From positions 25,748,578 to 25,812,577 of the forward strand of contig NC_052477.1 of NCBI RefSeq assembly GCF_009730915.1: a DNA stretch of 64,000 bases. The letters run 5' to 3'. Positions 21,561 to 33,602 of the stretch are shown piece after piece. Source of the stretch: Dioscorea cayenensis subsp. rotundata. Its lineage: Eukaryota > Streptophyta > Magnoliopsida > Dioscoreales > Dioscoreaceae. The translations under genes and the position numbers were made by a program. The first letter of the stretch is position 1, and each line of letters opens with the position of its first letter. The notes below the pieces were generated by a model that was not told the DNA's origin, did not search any database, and saw only the letters and a list, made by a program, of their open reading frames with translations.

Positions 21561-22040
21561 TTGCCTCAATATGAAAAAATAAAAAAAATTATTTATAAAA
21601 AAAATATTTTAAATATTTTTATTGAATTAAATATATTATAATTCAATGTAACTAAATATTTATTTAATATAATTGTTATATAATTATCATAATTAAATAT
21701 TAATCATTTTAATATTATTGTTATATACATATATATATATATTGGGAGAGGGGTAAATAGGTATTTCATACCCATCCCCCTCCATCACCCTCAACAGACT
21801 CCATCTCTCTATAAAATGGTGATTAGTGATTACTCCCAAGAGAAAACTTAGGTGAAGTGCAATAGGTGAACTTTATATAGTTCACCGTTAGGTTTTTTAC
21901 CTCTTTAGGGATAATCATTACCCCTGTATGTATACCCAAACATGGGTATGGCATGCATAGGGGAAAACAAAAATAGAATCCTTAGGATCCATCTTAAAGT
22001 TGACTTTGCCAAAACTCTTCACAAAATCAAGTGGAATTTT
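21561..22040. other. AT-rich spacer with TA repeat
   Basis: Low-complexity AT DNA, including a (TA)n run at about 21725-21742, followed by sequence with gggtatgaaa / ccatcccc words but no definable element ends. No gene seen. Confidence 0.4.
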
Positions 22041-23285
22041 GGGTCTGTTTGATACGTAAAAGTTTGAGGTACATAACAACACAACTTCTCTTGTTCCTTG
22101 TTTGGTTTGTAAAAAAGCTGAGAGTATAGCACAAGACAAAGTCAGACTATAGCACAAGTAGACAAAATTTTTGTACCACCCAACCTTGGTACAAAAAATT
22201 ATCTTGGTACAACACAACTAAAAGACTAGATTAGCCTTAATAAAGATTAAAAATTACAATCATGTATTCTACATCCCACGTCGCTCAAGTCCCAACCTTG
22301 CACCTCCTTCTTTTCCTCTGCCAACACCCTTTCTCATCTTCATAGTCTGCTTCTCCCACTCCGTCTTCCTTTCCTCCTATTTTCCTCTTTTCTTATTTTT
22401 GCTCCTTGGTCTCTATAAAATTTTAGGATCTCTTTGAAATTTTAGGGTTTCCAAGGACTCTCCCAAAGAAGGAGATTGGTTAAAGTTTCACGCTGAAAAG
22501 GTATGCTTTGTTGAGATTATAGGTTATTTTTATCTATTTCATTCAATTACTTAATAAATAAATGATTTAATTATATTTTTAATTGATTTAGAATTATTTT
22601 GCTATATTTTTATAGTTTCCTTGATGCTATTTGTGTTTTCATTTCAATTTGAATAACATACAATTTTTTTAATACAATGGAGATGTATTTTATCTAAATT
22701 CATATTTGATTTCTATAAAATAGAATCTTTGCAATCAAATAGTAGGAGGATGAGGTTTCTTTTAATTTAGGTTTGATTCATAAACATCTCTATTGGATAA
22801 ATAAAAGTGAGAATTATCTTGATCAATATCTTACTTTAAATCATAAAAATTAACATAATTTTGTTTATATTTCTATCCAAAAATTGAAAAATTAAATTGT
22901 ATAAAAGATAAATATAAATCTCTTTATATCTATATCCATGAATTATGGATAGGATTTTCACAGGCATATCAAACATATTAGTATACTCTTATAAAAATAT
23001 TAAAATTTAATTAGGTTAATATTGAAATTGAGAAAAACTTTTGAAATTTACTTGTGAAGTTGTTTATTGTAAAAGAAACATAAGACAGTATAAAGGGTAT
23101 TAGAAGTAATTTTAGAATATTTTATCTCATACTTGTAGAAATCAAACGAAGAACAGTACAAAAAATTTTGTGATGTCCATAAGATATCAAATAAGGTACA
23201 GTACAAGTAGTTGTGATGTACCACAGCTACTTGTTATATTTCTGTACTGCTTTGTGCTGTATTTAGTTACGTATCAAACGCACCC
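22041..23285. mobile_element. TIR element, Harbinger-like, 1.25 kb
   Basis: The ends are inverted: GGGTCTGTTTGATACGTAA at the left; the right end reverse-complements to GGGTGCGTTTGATACGTAA, 2 mismatches in 19. Flanking triplets are ttt / tta, close to the TWA target of PIF/Harbinger elements, though a different superfamily is not excluded. Subterminal zones share gtac/tacaaaaaatt words. The core around 22260-22505 looks like a host gene leader (CT-rich, tagggtttcc, then aaaaggtatg resembling a 5' splice site). There is no transposase frame. Confidence 0.7.
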
Positions 23286-23289
23286 TTAA

Positions 23290-23667
23290 TGTTGAATATT
23301 CACTAATTGGGTAAAGCAAATTCTTTGCTCCTCCAAAACTAATATTCTCATCATTTGGACTCCTTGTGGCTATGCTCAACACTAGAGAGGGTTGAGATAG
23401 GGTAACCCCTCTCACCCTTTTGTTTACCTCATCACTAACTTCTTTAGTGTCATGTTTTCTTATGCTCTTAACTCCAGAGTTTCCGTGGAGCCTTTCTTGG
23501 GCATTGGGATAAAATTTGCAAACAACTAGCTTAGTTTATTTACTGATTTACTGAAAACTTTAGAGTGATTAAACTCATCCTCTATCTATTTGAAGGCATC
23601 TCAAGCCCTCACTATTAATTTCCAATCTCTATTCCATCTAATTTGGTCACTTTCCTAAGAGCTCCAT
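23290..23667 (+). mobile_element. Old LINE-A, RT piece (left part of a split element)
   Basis: Broken frames give the LINE reverse transcriptase (PLSPF, then ENFRVIKLILYLFEG), the same stretch found intact in the copy at 51121-51220 (LKIVKLILYLFEG). The left limit abuts the TIR element ending at 23285. The right limit is the Gypsy LTR start at 23668. Confidence 0.65.
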
Positions 23668-25717
23668 TGTGGTACCATGTCCTGATTTTTGACCTCAGGC
23701 CTTTTTCAATTCTTATGCATGCATTAGGGGTAAAGTGATCATTTAGCACTAGTGCCATTCTTGCATGATTGCACAGTAGGTTGTGTGTGGAAACCAGCCG
23801 AAAACCCGGGCAAAACAGTCTTTGGACTCATTTCTTTTTATTTTCTATTATTAAGGGCATTTTGGTCATTTCCTTTTTTTCTTTTAAAAAAATTGAAAAT
23901 GAGAGGATAAGAACAATGTGGCTCTCTCCCCTTTCTCTCATTTTTCTCTTCCTTCTTTGTTTTCCTTCTTCGGCCAAGCACCTAATCCTTGAAAAAAAAA
24001 TTGTCAACGAGCTTTTTCGGCGAATCAACTATCCTATTCTCTTTCTCTCTTTCTCCAAAATTTGGTAAGGCTTCGATCCAAGGTTTTTCTTTTGTATTTT
24101 CTTCGTATTTAATCGATCCAAGGTTCACATTGTAGATACGGGGGGCTACACCAATGCGATGATGATGATTTAATATTTTGGCATAGTTACTTTTTAATGT
24201 TTTAATAGGTTAATATTTTGGCTTAATAGAACATTTTTTTTTATCCAAATAGGTTATTCAGAAGTATTTATAAATAATAATTTTGTTTGATCGATAAAAT
24301 CATGTTAAATTTTAATTTTAAAAACCTTTTAGATTTTATATATAATTGCTTAAAAAATCTATATATAACCTTTGAGATTGAGTATGATTAAATAGACTTT
24401 TTAATATTTTACTAACAATATAATTTTACAATTATATATACTACGTATTTGAATTTTTTTGGTATTCAAAATTATCGACACAAAAGGTAAGATTTATAAT
24501 TGTGATGGATATTAAATTATCACAATTGAAATTGTAATAGTGACAAAATAGTTAGATGTCACAACTAATCCAAACTATTATGCCAATTAATTTTTTTAGC
24601 ATAAAAAACCCCAATAACATAACTAAGAAATTTAATTTCTGTGACAATATTTAGTGGACACTAAATGGTTGAATTTTTTGTGACAAAATTGTTGTAACAA
24701 AAAATATATGTTAAGTGATGGAGAATACTTTCGTCACAATAAATAAAAAATTATAGTGACAACAATATTTCTTATCACAATTACACATCATTCTCATCAA
24801 GAAACTTTTGACATAAAATCTTGTTTGCTTTTAATAACGAACATTGGACACAAAAGAAAATTTGCCACTATTAATTTATTAATAGTGACAATTTAATTGT
24901 GACATATACTAAATTGTCACAATTATCACTATAATAGTGGCAAAAACATAAGATATCAAAATTAAGCTAAACAATAGTGCATGTTACCTTTTTTGGCACA
25001 AAAAACCTAATATTTATAGCAAAATAACCGAGTGATACAAAAAAGTTGTCACTAAAAATTTGCCAACACCAAGGAAGGTAGCATTGTGAATTTTAAAAGT
25101 CTTAAAACACCTTGGTGGTCCCGTAGCTAGTCACGACCACGATTAGCTTGGGAATTAATTGTTTGAGGCCAGCCTGTATTTTGAGCGGTGCTCAATGTGT
25201 TGAAAAATGTTACTTACCTGTACTATTTATGAATCATTATGTTATCTGTTAACTTGTTGAATACTTGAAACTACTTTTATTTGTTATTATTATACAGTTA
25301 CTACTATCTGAAATACTTTATTACTCTGTTATATCTGTGCTAACACCACTCACTAGGTAACACCTGTTACTCACCACTCTTCTTTCTTCTTTCTCAGACT
25401 GCGACGTTGGACTGGGTTGTGCTGGGCAAGCAGTAGAGTGACCTACCTTTTTCCCCTTGTTTAGGTTAGTGTGCAGTGTGCATGTAAACTTTATGGATCC
25501 ACTAGACTTGAGTTTTATGTACTGTTCCTGTATTAGTACCTTTTTGGTTGTATTTGGAACCCTGGCTAGTTCTGTAGTGGAGTTCGTCTCCTTCTTCAGT
25601 GAGTTGCGATAACAGGATTGTCTGAGCCTTATGGTGACTAGGAGGTGGGATGCTATAGGGTCCACTCTTTGTTGTCGTGGAGATTGTCACGTGCTTGGCT
25701 AAGGTCGAGGCATGACA
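23668..25717 (+). repeat. Gypsy-1 5' LTR (about 2.05 kb, with an apparent insertion)
   Basis: Starts TGTGGTACCATGTCC and ends CATGACA, just before the primer site. It includes a leader-like tract (23900-24060) and, at about 24430-25075, a foreign-looking AT-rich block. Length without that block would be about 1.4 kb. Confidence 0.8.
24430..25075. mobile_element. GTGACA/TGTCAC-rich block inside the Gypsy LTR
   Basis: More than a dozen short GTGACA, TGTCAC and GTGATA motifs in both orientations are spread over about 650 bp of AT-rich DNA. No coding. Clusters of short subterminal motifs are typical of CACTA-type (and some other) DNA elements. I could not define TIRs or a duplication, so the class is open. 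Confidence 0.45.
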
Positions 25718-25724
25718 ATTTTAG

Positions 25725-25736
25725 TGGTATCAGAGC
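25725..25736 (+). promoter_or_regulatory. Gypsy-1 primer-binding site
   Basis: TGGTATCAGAGC, an exact complement of the plant initiator tRNA-Met 3' end, 7 bp after the LTR. Confidence 0.95.
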
Positions 25737-25879
25737 TAAAGGTTTAGGCTGATCTTAGTCCAAATCCAAATCCTAAAGGTTCGAACTAATTAGTGGATCC
25801 AATTACTGATTTGCATCTAGCATAAGTGTCTATAAGAGTTAAGTTTGAAATTTATCTTTCTTTGTTCCTTTCAACTAGA

Positions 25880-27110
25880 ATGCCAGCACAACGTCCACGT
25901 AAGCGTTGAGGAGCTGGTGTTCCTTCTGAGGAACCTCCTTCTCCTATCCAACCTGCTTCTCCCCCTAGGCAAGAGGTCAGTTCAGGACATGAGCCTGCTG
26001 TGGCAGCATCAGTGCATGCTTCCGGTATTCCAGACACTAAGCTTTAAGGCATATTGGGATACCCAGGGTCGTCAACCGACATACCAAGAATACCGTGATT
26101 TCGTGGGTTATTGGAGTCTGTTTGGGGGATAGCCCCATACTGAGCCGAAAGAAGACAATAAGATCAGTCAGAGCTTAATTTTGTCCAAGTTACTGAAGGA
26201 AGCAAGACATTTGGGATGTAATGTTTTTGATGGCTCGAGTGACGCCATGACTGCCAAAGAATGGTTGAAAAGGTTGCTTGCTACTTTTGAGAATATAAGT
26301 ATAGAAGATGAGTTGAAACTAAAGGTTACAGTTAGACTTCTGGAGAACAAAGCAAAGATCTGGTGGGAAACTCTCAAGGGTTATTTAGATGTGTCATTGA
26401 ATTAGTCAGATTTTCTACAAGAGTTTGATGAAGAATACTACACTCAGTTTCATCGTGACCAAAAATGATAAGAGTACATGAGGTTGTTTCAGGGTAACAA
26501 GGCAGTGGCAGAGCATGAAGCGGAGTGAAAGGATCTGGCTAACTTTGTACCTGAAATTGTTGGTGGTGAAGAAGCCCTATATTCCAAGTTTGAGGCAAGA
26601 TTGAACCTCAGTATCCGAGAGAAGATGGCAGTTATTGGGAATCAGAGGTTCAAGGAAGTGGTTCAGTTGGCTTTGAGGGCTGAGAAGTTGGTCATTGAAG
26701 GTAAGCGCATTCGTGAGAATCTAGCCAAGAGAAGAAACTCAGATTTTTTTCAAGGGCATCCAAGCGCAGCAAGAGTGAGGACACTTCTTTAGGGTTTTTC
26801 AGGATCTAGCTCAGCCAAACTGTCGTTAGGTCAAGTTGGCAGTCAGAAAGGTACTACATCTGCTAGTGGCAATTTTGGAGGAAAGATAACTGGAAATGCT
26901 CCCAAATGCCAAAACTACAACAAATTTCATTTCTGGTCCATGCCGTGAGCCACATAGATGCTACCAGTATGGGCAGACAGGCCACCTTAAGCAAGCATGT
27001 CCAAAGTTAGGTCGTGGAGCACCGGGGTCAGCACCTCCCCCCTCTAGGGCGACAGAGTCAGTTAAAGGGTGTACAGCCTACTGGGTCTGCACCAGTTGCC
27101 CCAACTAGAT
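25880..27110 (+). pseudogene. Gypsy-1 gag
   Basis: Starts MPAQRPRKR and stops at the tenth codon. Later frames carry Retrotrans_gag (MTAKEWLKRLLATFENI...KIWWETLKG, 26245-26380) and a zinc knuckle CYQYGQTGHLKQAC (about 26960-27000), in which the second Cys is replaced by Tyr-Gly spacing. At least four in-frame stops. Not functional. Confidence 0.8.
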
Positions 27111-30100
27111 CAGTTGTTGCTAGTAATATTTCATAAGGTAAAACACAGTGACCACAGACCCGTTCTCAGATCAGAGTTTTTGCTATAACCAACGAGGAAA
27201 CCGAAGACAGACCCAACATGATTACAAGTACTGTATCCATCTTTCAAGCAAGATGCATATGTTTTGATAGACTCAGGTTTAGAGAGATCTTTTGTTAGCA
27301 CTGCATTTGCATGTCATGCTGATAGAATAGCTTCTCCTTTAGACTGTGAACTTGTGATCCAAACGCCCCTTGCGAAGAGATTATTAGAGAGGTAGTTTTC
27401 CAAGGATGTCCTATCAACGTGAAGGGTATAGACTTTGAGGTAGATATGATCCCATTGGAGATGTGAGATTTTGATGCCATATGGGGATGGATTGGTTGAA
27501 CATGCATAAAGCTGCCATTAACTATTTCAGGAAAGAAGTGACCCTGCAAACCTCTCATGGATCTAATATTGTGCTTAACGGTGAAAGGAAGGTTCTTTCA
27601 AGGTGTATGATATCTTTTGTGAAAGCAAGGAAACTAATGCGTAAGAGATGTGAAGCATATCTGACCCATATAGTGGATACAAGATTTGTTGGACCAAACT
27701 TCAAGGATGTTCCTATTGTTCAGGAATTTGAGGATGTATTTCCTGATGAATTACCTAGATTACGTCCAGATTGAGAGTTTGAGTTTGCCACTGACTTACT
27801 ACTGGGTACTACTCCAATCTCCATTCCTCCGTATCACATGGCACCAACAGAACTTAAGGAGTTAAAAGTGCAGTTACAGGATTTGGTGGACAAAGGGTTC
27901 GTATGCCCGAGTGTGACACCCTGGGGGCGCTAGTTCTCTTTGTGAAGAAAAAGGATGGTTCCTTTCAGATTGTGTATAGATTACATACAGTTAAACAAGG
28001 TGACCATCAAGAACAAGTATCCTTTACCCATAATAGATGATTTGTTTGACCAGTTGCATGGGGCAAGAGTAGTTTTCAAAGATTGACCTTCGGTCAGGTT
28101 ACCATCAGTTGAAGATCAAGGAGAGTGATGTGCCGAAGACAGCGTTCCATACACGATACGGGCATTATGAATTTCTGGTCATACCATTTGGTTTGACTAA
28201 TGCCCCAGCTGCTTTCATGGACCTGATGAACAGAGTCTTTAGATCATATCTCGACAAGTTTGTGATTGTCTTCATCGATGATATTTTGATTTACTCAGCA
28301 ACTAAAGAAGAGCATGCTCAACATTTACGTACAGTATTGCAGATCCTTCGAGAAGAAAAGTTGTATGCTAAATTATCGAAGTGTGAATTTTGGTTGCAAG
28401 AAGTGGTCTTTCTTGGACATATAGTGTATGGGGAAGGAATTTATGTGGACCGAAATAAAGTTGAAGCAACCATTAATTGGAAACAACCAAAGAGTGTATC
28501 TGAAGTTTGAGGTTTCCTTGGTTTGGCAGGTTATTACCGACGATTTTATCGAGGGGTTTTCTAAGATTGCTGCACCCATGTCACAGTTAACTCGAAAGGA
28601 GATAAAGTTTGATTGGGATGAGAAATGTGAGAGTTGTTTTCAAGAGTTAAAGAATTGCCTGACTGTAACGCAGTGCTCACCCTGCCTACCAGTGATAAAG
28701 AGTTTGTAGTGTTCAGCGATGCTTCACGACAGGATCTTGGTTGTATATTAATGCAAGATGAGAGAGTGATAGCTTATGCTTCTTGGCAGTTGAAGAAGCA
28801 GGAATTGAATTATCCTACCCATGATTTGGAGTTAGCAATAGTGGTTTTTGCTCTGAAGATCTGACGACATTATCTTTATGGAGAGAGATGTTTGATTTAT
28901 ACGGATCATAAGAGTTTAAAGTACTTTGTTCACTCAGAAGTAGCTAAACTTGAGGTAGCGTAGATGGCTAGAGTTGATTAAGGATTATGATCTGATGATT
29001 GACTACCATCTAGGGGAAGGCCAATGTGGGAGCAAATGCTCTATGTAGGAAGACTTCAACTTCTCCAGCTTCTGCTATAGCATCTTATCGGTCTCAACTT
29101 GCAGTTCTTCAAGAACATGGATGTGAAACTTAAGATTGAGCCAAAGGAAGTTATGTTGGCAACTTTTGTGGTAAGACCGTCATTACTTGAGCAGATCCAA
29201 GAATCTCAGAGAACAAATGAAGAGCTAATGAAAGAAATACAGAGATTGGAAAAAGGTGAACCTAGTAAATTTGGGCTTCGCAGTGATGGTATTCTTGTTT
29301 TCCGGGGAAGGGTTTGTATTCCAAAGGATACAGGACTTAGAAGTGCTATTTTAAAGGAAGCTCATTCCTCAATCTACACAGTACACCCAAGAGCATTAAG
29401 ATGTACCGTACAATCAAGGAAAATTATTGGTGGTCTGGAATGAAGTACGAGATCGCAGAGTTTGTAGCAAGATGCTTAGTGTGCCAATAAGTAAAAGCGG
29501 AGCATCAACAACCAGTGGGACTATTACAACCTTTGCCTATCCCAGAGTGGAAATGGGAGCATATTACTATGGATTTCGTGGTTGGGTTACCGCATACTCT
29601 TCAGGGGCATGATGTTGTATGGGTCATTGTGAACCGTTTGACGAAATCAGCCCATTTTCTGGCCATTCATACCAAATATTTTTTGGAAAGGTTAGTGAAG
29701 GTATTTATAAGCGAAGTTGTTAAACTCCACGGAGTACCTGTTTCAATTGTATCAGATCATGACCCGAGATTTACATCTCAGTTTTGGCCGAAGTTTCATC
29801 AGGCTCTGGGAACCACTTTGAGATTCAGTACTGCATACCATCCTCAAATAGATGGCCAATCAGAGCATACAATCCAGACACTTGAGGATATGTTGAGGGC
29901 TTGTGTTCTCAATTTCCAGGGAAGTTAGGGACAAGCATTTACCTCTTGTGGAATTTGCTTACAACAATAGCTTTCACGCAAGTATTGGTATGGCCCCTTA
30001 TGAAGCTTTATATGGACATAAGTGCCGAACACCTCTTTGTTGGGGTGAAGTCGGTGAAAGAAAGTTGCAAAGTGTGGAATTGATTGAAGAAACCGTAGAA

Positions 30101-30630
30101 AAAGGGAAGGTAATTCAAGACAGGTTGAAAGTGGCCCAAGATCGACAAAAAGAGTTATGCTGACAACAAGAGAAGAGATTTAGAGTTCCAAGTGGGTGAT
30201 AGAGTTTTTCTGAAGATATCACCTTGGAAAGGAGTCATACGGTTTCATAGCAGAGCTAAATCCTCGCTATATTGGGCCGTTCTTGATACTTGAAAGAATT
30301 AGGCCAGTGGTCTATAGACTAGAGTTGCCGCTAGAGTTAGAGAAGATCCATAATATTTTTCACATCTCGTTGTTGAAGAAGTATGTACCAGATCCGTCGC
30401 ATACACTTGAAACACCCCCAATGGAACTTCAAGAAGATTTAACATTTGAAGTGAGACCTATCTGTATCCTTGATCGGCTAGAAAAAAAGTGCTTCGAGGA
30501 ATGCTGGTGCCAGTTGTAAAAGTCCTTTGGAAAAGTGTCCGGATTGAGGAGTTAACCTAGGAACCTGATTAGTTCATGAAAGAGAAATATCCTGTTTTAT
30601 TCAGTGAGTCCGATAAGCAGAAATTTTGAG
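27111..30630 (+). pseudogene. Gypsy-1 pol (protease, RT, RNase H, integrase, chromodomain-like end)
   Basis: Protease VLIDSGLERSFVS (about 27255) and MGMDWL (27481); RT with [12 protein letters not shown] (about 28262) and LGLAGYYRRF (28520); RNase H with [10 protein letters not shown] (28712); integrase WKWEHITMDFVVGLP (29550) and STAYHPQIDGQSEHTIQ (29830); then [15 protein letters not shown] (30347) and a C-terminal stretch resembling a chromodomain (EELTWEPD, about 30550). The order RT-RH-IN defines Ty3/gypsy. Many frameshifts and stops. Confidence 0.85.
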
Positions 30631-30657
30631 GACAAAATTTCTCTAAGGAGGGTAGAG

Positions 30658-30688
30658 TGTGGTACCTTGTCCTGATTTTTTACCTTAT
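30658..30688 (+). repeat. Gypsy-1 3' LTR stub
   Basis: After the purine-rich tract aaggagggtagag, the sequence TGTGGTACCTTGTCC repeats the 5' LTR start for about 31 bp and then diverges abruptly. The rest of the LTR has been deleted. Confidence 0.8.
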
Positions 30689-30971
30689 TGCTCTTGTTTC
30701 ACCACATGGGAAACTATCTCGCTTTCAGAAGTAGACTTATCCTCTTAAACTTGGTAATTTCCCCAATCCCAATCTATTGAATGTTAGTCTTCTAATTATT
30801 TAGATGTGTCATCCAAGCAATCATTGGCTTTTGTTAGTATGGACCTAACCTTGGTTCCTTAAGATTATATCTACTAGCTTGAAAACAGCTTTGTAAATCC
30901 CATGAACATAGAGGATGGGTATTATCAACCTCCGGAACTTTAACAATGTCTTTTGGAATAAAAAAATGGAA
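30689..30971 (+). mobile_element. Old LINE-A, middle piece
   Basis: DNA between the Gypsy stub and the TIR element. Its position between recognisable LINE-A parts (23290-23667 and 33235-33560) makes it the likely continuation of the same LINE. The translation is too decayed to prove this. Confidence 0.35.
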
Positions 30972-30978
30972 CAAGTCT

Positions 30979-31961
30979 TACTCTAAGTAGTGTTTGTTTG
31001 GGTGTATTTTAATTTACATGTAACTAGAGTTACTTTACTTTTGAAAATCCTTTGTTTGTTTGGTTGATTTCCTAAATCTTGGTGTAAATGAAAATACTTC
31101 AAAACCTATTTTGGGTGTATTTGGTTTTACACCCAAAACGGGCATAAAACCAAATCCATCAGTTCCCACTCATAAGACCAAGCTCATCTCAACCCACCAC
31201 CACCTCCAGTCACCATCATCATCACCTCTGGTGACAACCTTGCCTATCAAGTAATACCTTCCTTCCATCAATCTCTCCAGCAAGATCAATAGCTAGGGCA
31301 TCATCATCAACAACTTCTCCAAGAAAAAAAAAAACATTCAATCTAAACAACAATATTATCCATTCATAGAGTTTATCATCACTTTTCTTGTCTTCATCCT
31401 ATTCTCTTGTTCTCTTCTCTCAAGCTACATCTTTTCTCCGTTGCTTTGGATCCCTAACCCTGCTTAAGCTTCCTTTGTGTTTTCTTTTTTACATATGATT
31501 TTGTATTATTAGAGTTTAAAGGGCATTTCGAAAGGAATTGATTTTTTTACAATATGTTAATGATCAATATCAAAACTATGTTTTTTTTTTTGCATTATTC
31601 AAATGCAATTGATGATAGTACTGTGCAATAATTGAGTTTTGAATGAGTAATAACAATAGTAGAAATAAATCTCTAGTTAATAATTTTAATAATTATCTTA
31701 ATCATAAAATTAATAATTAAAAAAAATTAATAACATAATTATAATAACTAAAACAATATCTAATGAGATAAATAATAACTATTTTCATATCTAGATTTAT
31801 AAATTTATTCAACCAAACCCCAACATCTTATGATACAGTGTCTTCAATTACATTCAACAAAACACTAGATTTAGTTTTATTGTATTTTAAAATCCAAGTA
31901 TTTTCAGTTACATTATAACTAGAAATCCACTGCATTGCAATTATGTTCATCCAAACACTAC
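30979..31961. mobile_element. TIR element with TAGTGTTTG ends
   Basis: About 980 bp. The inverted ends GTAGTGTTTG (30987) and CAAACACTAC (31952-31961) continue into related subterminal sequence (acatgtaac / gttacattat). The flanks share caagtct (30972-30978 and 31962-31968), a likely duplication, although 8 extra bases lie between the left copy and the TIR. There is a CCA/CAT-rich interior and no transposase. Confidence 0.6.
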
Positions 31962-32206
31962 CAAGTCTCTAACCACATCTAGTTTTGGTCACAAGTCATA
32001 TAATCCAATAAGTATTATAAGGGTTTCCTTTGGAATCTCTACTACATCCCCTTATTAGGAAAATCATTCTTCTAGGTGAGGATTCTTTAATTTTACCAAC
32101 CTATTCATTTCTATATTAACCCTATCTTTAGGAAGGAGCCTCCATCTCACCTTCAAAATATGATATCATTTTAGGTATATATTCAGTCTTTTTAACTACC
32201 ACATGT
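31962..32206 (+). mobile_element. Old LINE-A, further piece
   Basis: Plus-strand DNA between two insertions. It ends with aactaccacatgt (32194-32206), the target sequence duplicated by LINE-B1, and rejoins LINE-A coding remnants at 33235. Confidence 0.4.
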
Positions 32207-33234
32207 CATTTAAACTTACAATTATTTATACAGATTGAATCTTGGACCTCAAACCCTCTGCAGACTTTGTAATCTTGAATTTGAAACTACTAAGCATCTC
32301 TTCCATACCTGTCCCAAGGCCCATGCTCTTTGGTGTTTTGTTAGCTTATTTGTTGGTAAGCGCATTCTCTTTCGGGATGGATTTTCGTCTGGCAGCTGGC
32401 TTTGTCCGTTCAACTCTAACTTTGATAAACATGATTAATCGGTCATTGCCACTGCCTCTTGGTTATTATGGAAGGCTAGATGCAACCTTATTTTTGGTAA
32501 TGAAGTTCCTGATCTTCAACACATTCCTATCAGAGCCATTCTCTCAACTTGGTAAAAATCTTATTCTGAACAATTTTGTTTTTTCTGACTCCCCTTTTCT
32601 CTTTGTTCGCTCTGTGGGTTCTGGTGAGGTTGGGGTGTTTGGAACAGGTTTCTATGTTGTGGACTTTAATTCCCAGTTTGTTTGTGCTAGTTGCTACACG
32701 ATTTTGGCGGAATCGGTTCTTGAAGCTGAAGCTTTGGCTCTCATTGCAGCGCTGGGCAGCATCTTTGCGTCGGATATTCCCATTAAGACAATCTTTTTGG
32801 CCAGTGCTGATCTTCATAATGCTATTAAGGATGGTAGCTCTCATCATGCTTGGAGAATCAACCCATTATTTATCAGCATCTCCGATTATATTCTTGGTCT
32901 TGGCCAGACGTCTATCCATCTAATTCCGATTGATTGGTTAGCTGCTGCTTCTTGTCTCGCCCTCCTTGGACTTAATTCTCATGATATGACTTTATTCTTT
33001 CAAGACAGGGATCTCCCCTATTGGCTTATGAAGCAATTTACTAGGTTCGGTGTTGGTCTATAATGGCTAGTTATTGTTACTTTATTCTGTTGTTGCTTTG
33101 TTTTTTGTTTTAGGTTTCTGGCTTGGTTTCTTTGTTTGGTTTTTTTAGCCTTTGGGCTTTGGTTTGTAATTTAAACTAATCGTATTTTTTTCTTGTTATT
33201 AATAAAATAGCTCCTAGAGCTCTTTCCCTCCAAA
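32207..33234 (+). mobile_element. LINE-B1: 5'-truncated LINE with perfect 13-bp TSD
   Basis: Flanked by the perfect duplication aactaccacatgt (32194-32206 and 33235-33247). It encodes the end of ORF2: zf-RVT (CRLCNLEFETTKHLFHTC, about 32260-32312) and an RNase H-like domain (32560-33060, open to a stop at about 33061), with one frame change between them. The 3' UTR is T-rich. The end is AATAAAATAGCTCCTAGAGC, then TCTTTCCCTCCAAA directly against the duplication, with no poly(A). The hairpin AGCTC-CTA-GAGCT is at 33209-33221. Confidence 0.92.
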
Positions 33235-33560
33235 AACTACCACATGTTTATGACTCTATGGGGAAGGTCTAGTCTACATGGATGCTTAAGCTGGGCTCCA
33301 TATTAGAGAATCCTGAAAGCTCCTTGTTTTGACTATTTGTTGGAACATTTGTCTTAAGAAAAATTAATAACCATATTTTTAATAATGGCTACAATCCACC
33401 TTAATTTATTCTCATTAAAATTAATCATATGTTATTTCTTTGATTATCAATAGCCTCATATTCGAAGAGGACTAAGGTTGAGGCCTTCATTTTCTAGCAT
33501 CAAGTGCAACCTCGGCTTAATGAATTCTTCTTCCAGTGTGGGCAACTCTACTAGTATAAC
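33235..33560 (+). mobile_element. Old LINE-A, right-most piece
   Basis: Translation fragments such as INNHIFNNGYNPP and ILIKINHMLFL match the ORF2 C-terminal region after zf-RVT (compare ERNNHIFNQ at about 52540). It continues the plus-strand LINE that the Gypsy, TIR and LINE-B1 insertions split. Confidence 0.55.
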
Positions 33561-33602
33561 TATGACAAAAGAAGGCCAATGCTCTCTTGCATGTGTTATT
33601 AC

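Larger units (their letters stand above)
23668..30688 (+). mobile_element. Gypsy-1: Ty3/gypsy chromovirus-like element, defective
   Basis: About 7 kb. A long 5' LTR, Met-tRNA primer site, gag with zinc knuckle, protease, RT, RNase H, integrase and a chromodomain-like C-terminus are in Ty3/gypsy order, with many stops and frameshifts. It sits in an old LINE-A. The 3' LTR is cut after about 31 bp, so no full target duplication can be read; the left flank is tccat. The chromodomain-like tail and long LTR suggest the Del/Tekay group. Confidence 0.88.

Noticed and set aside
23769..24068. Plus-strand open frame in the Gypsy LTR
   Set aside because: T-rich leader sequence of the LTR; no domain and no homologous frame elsewhere in the element.
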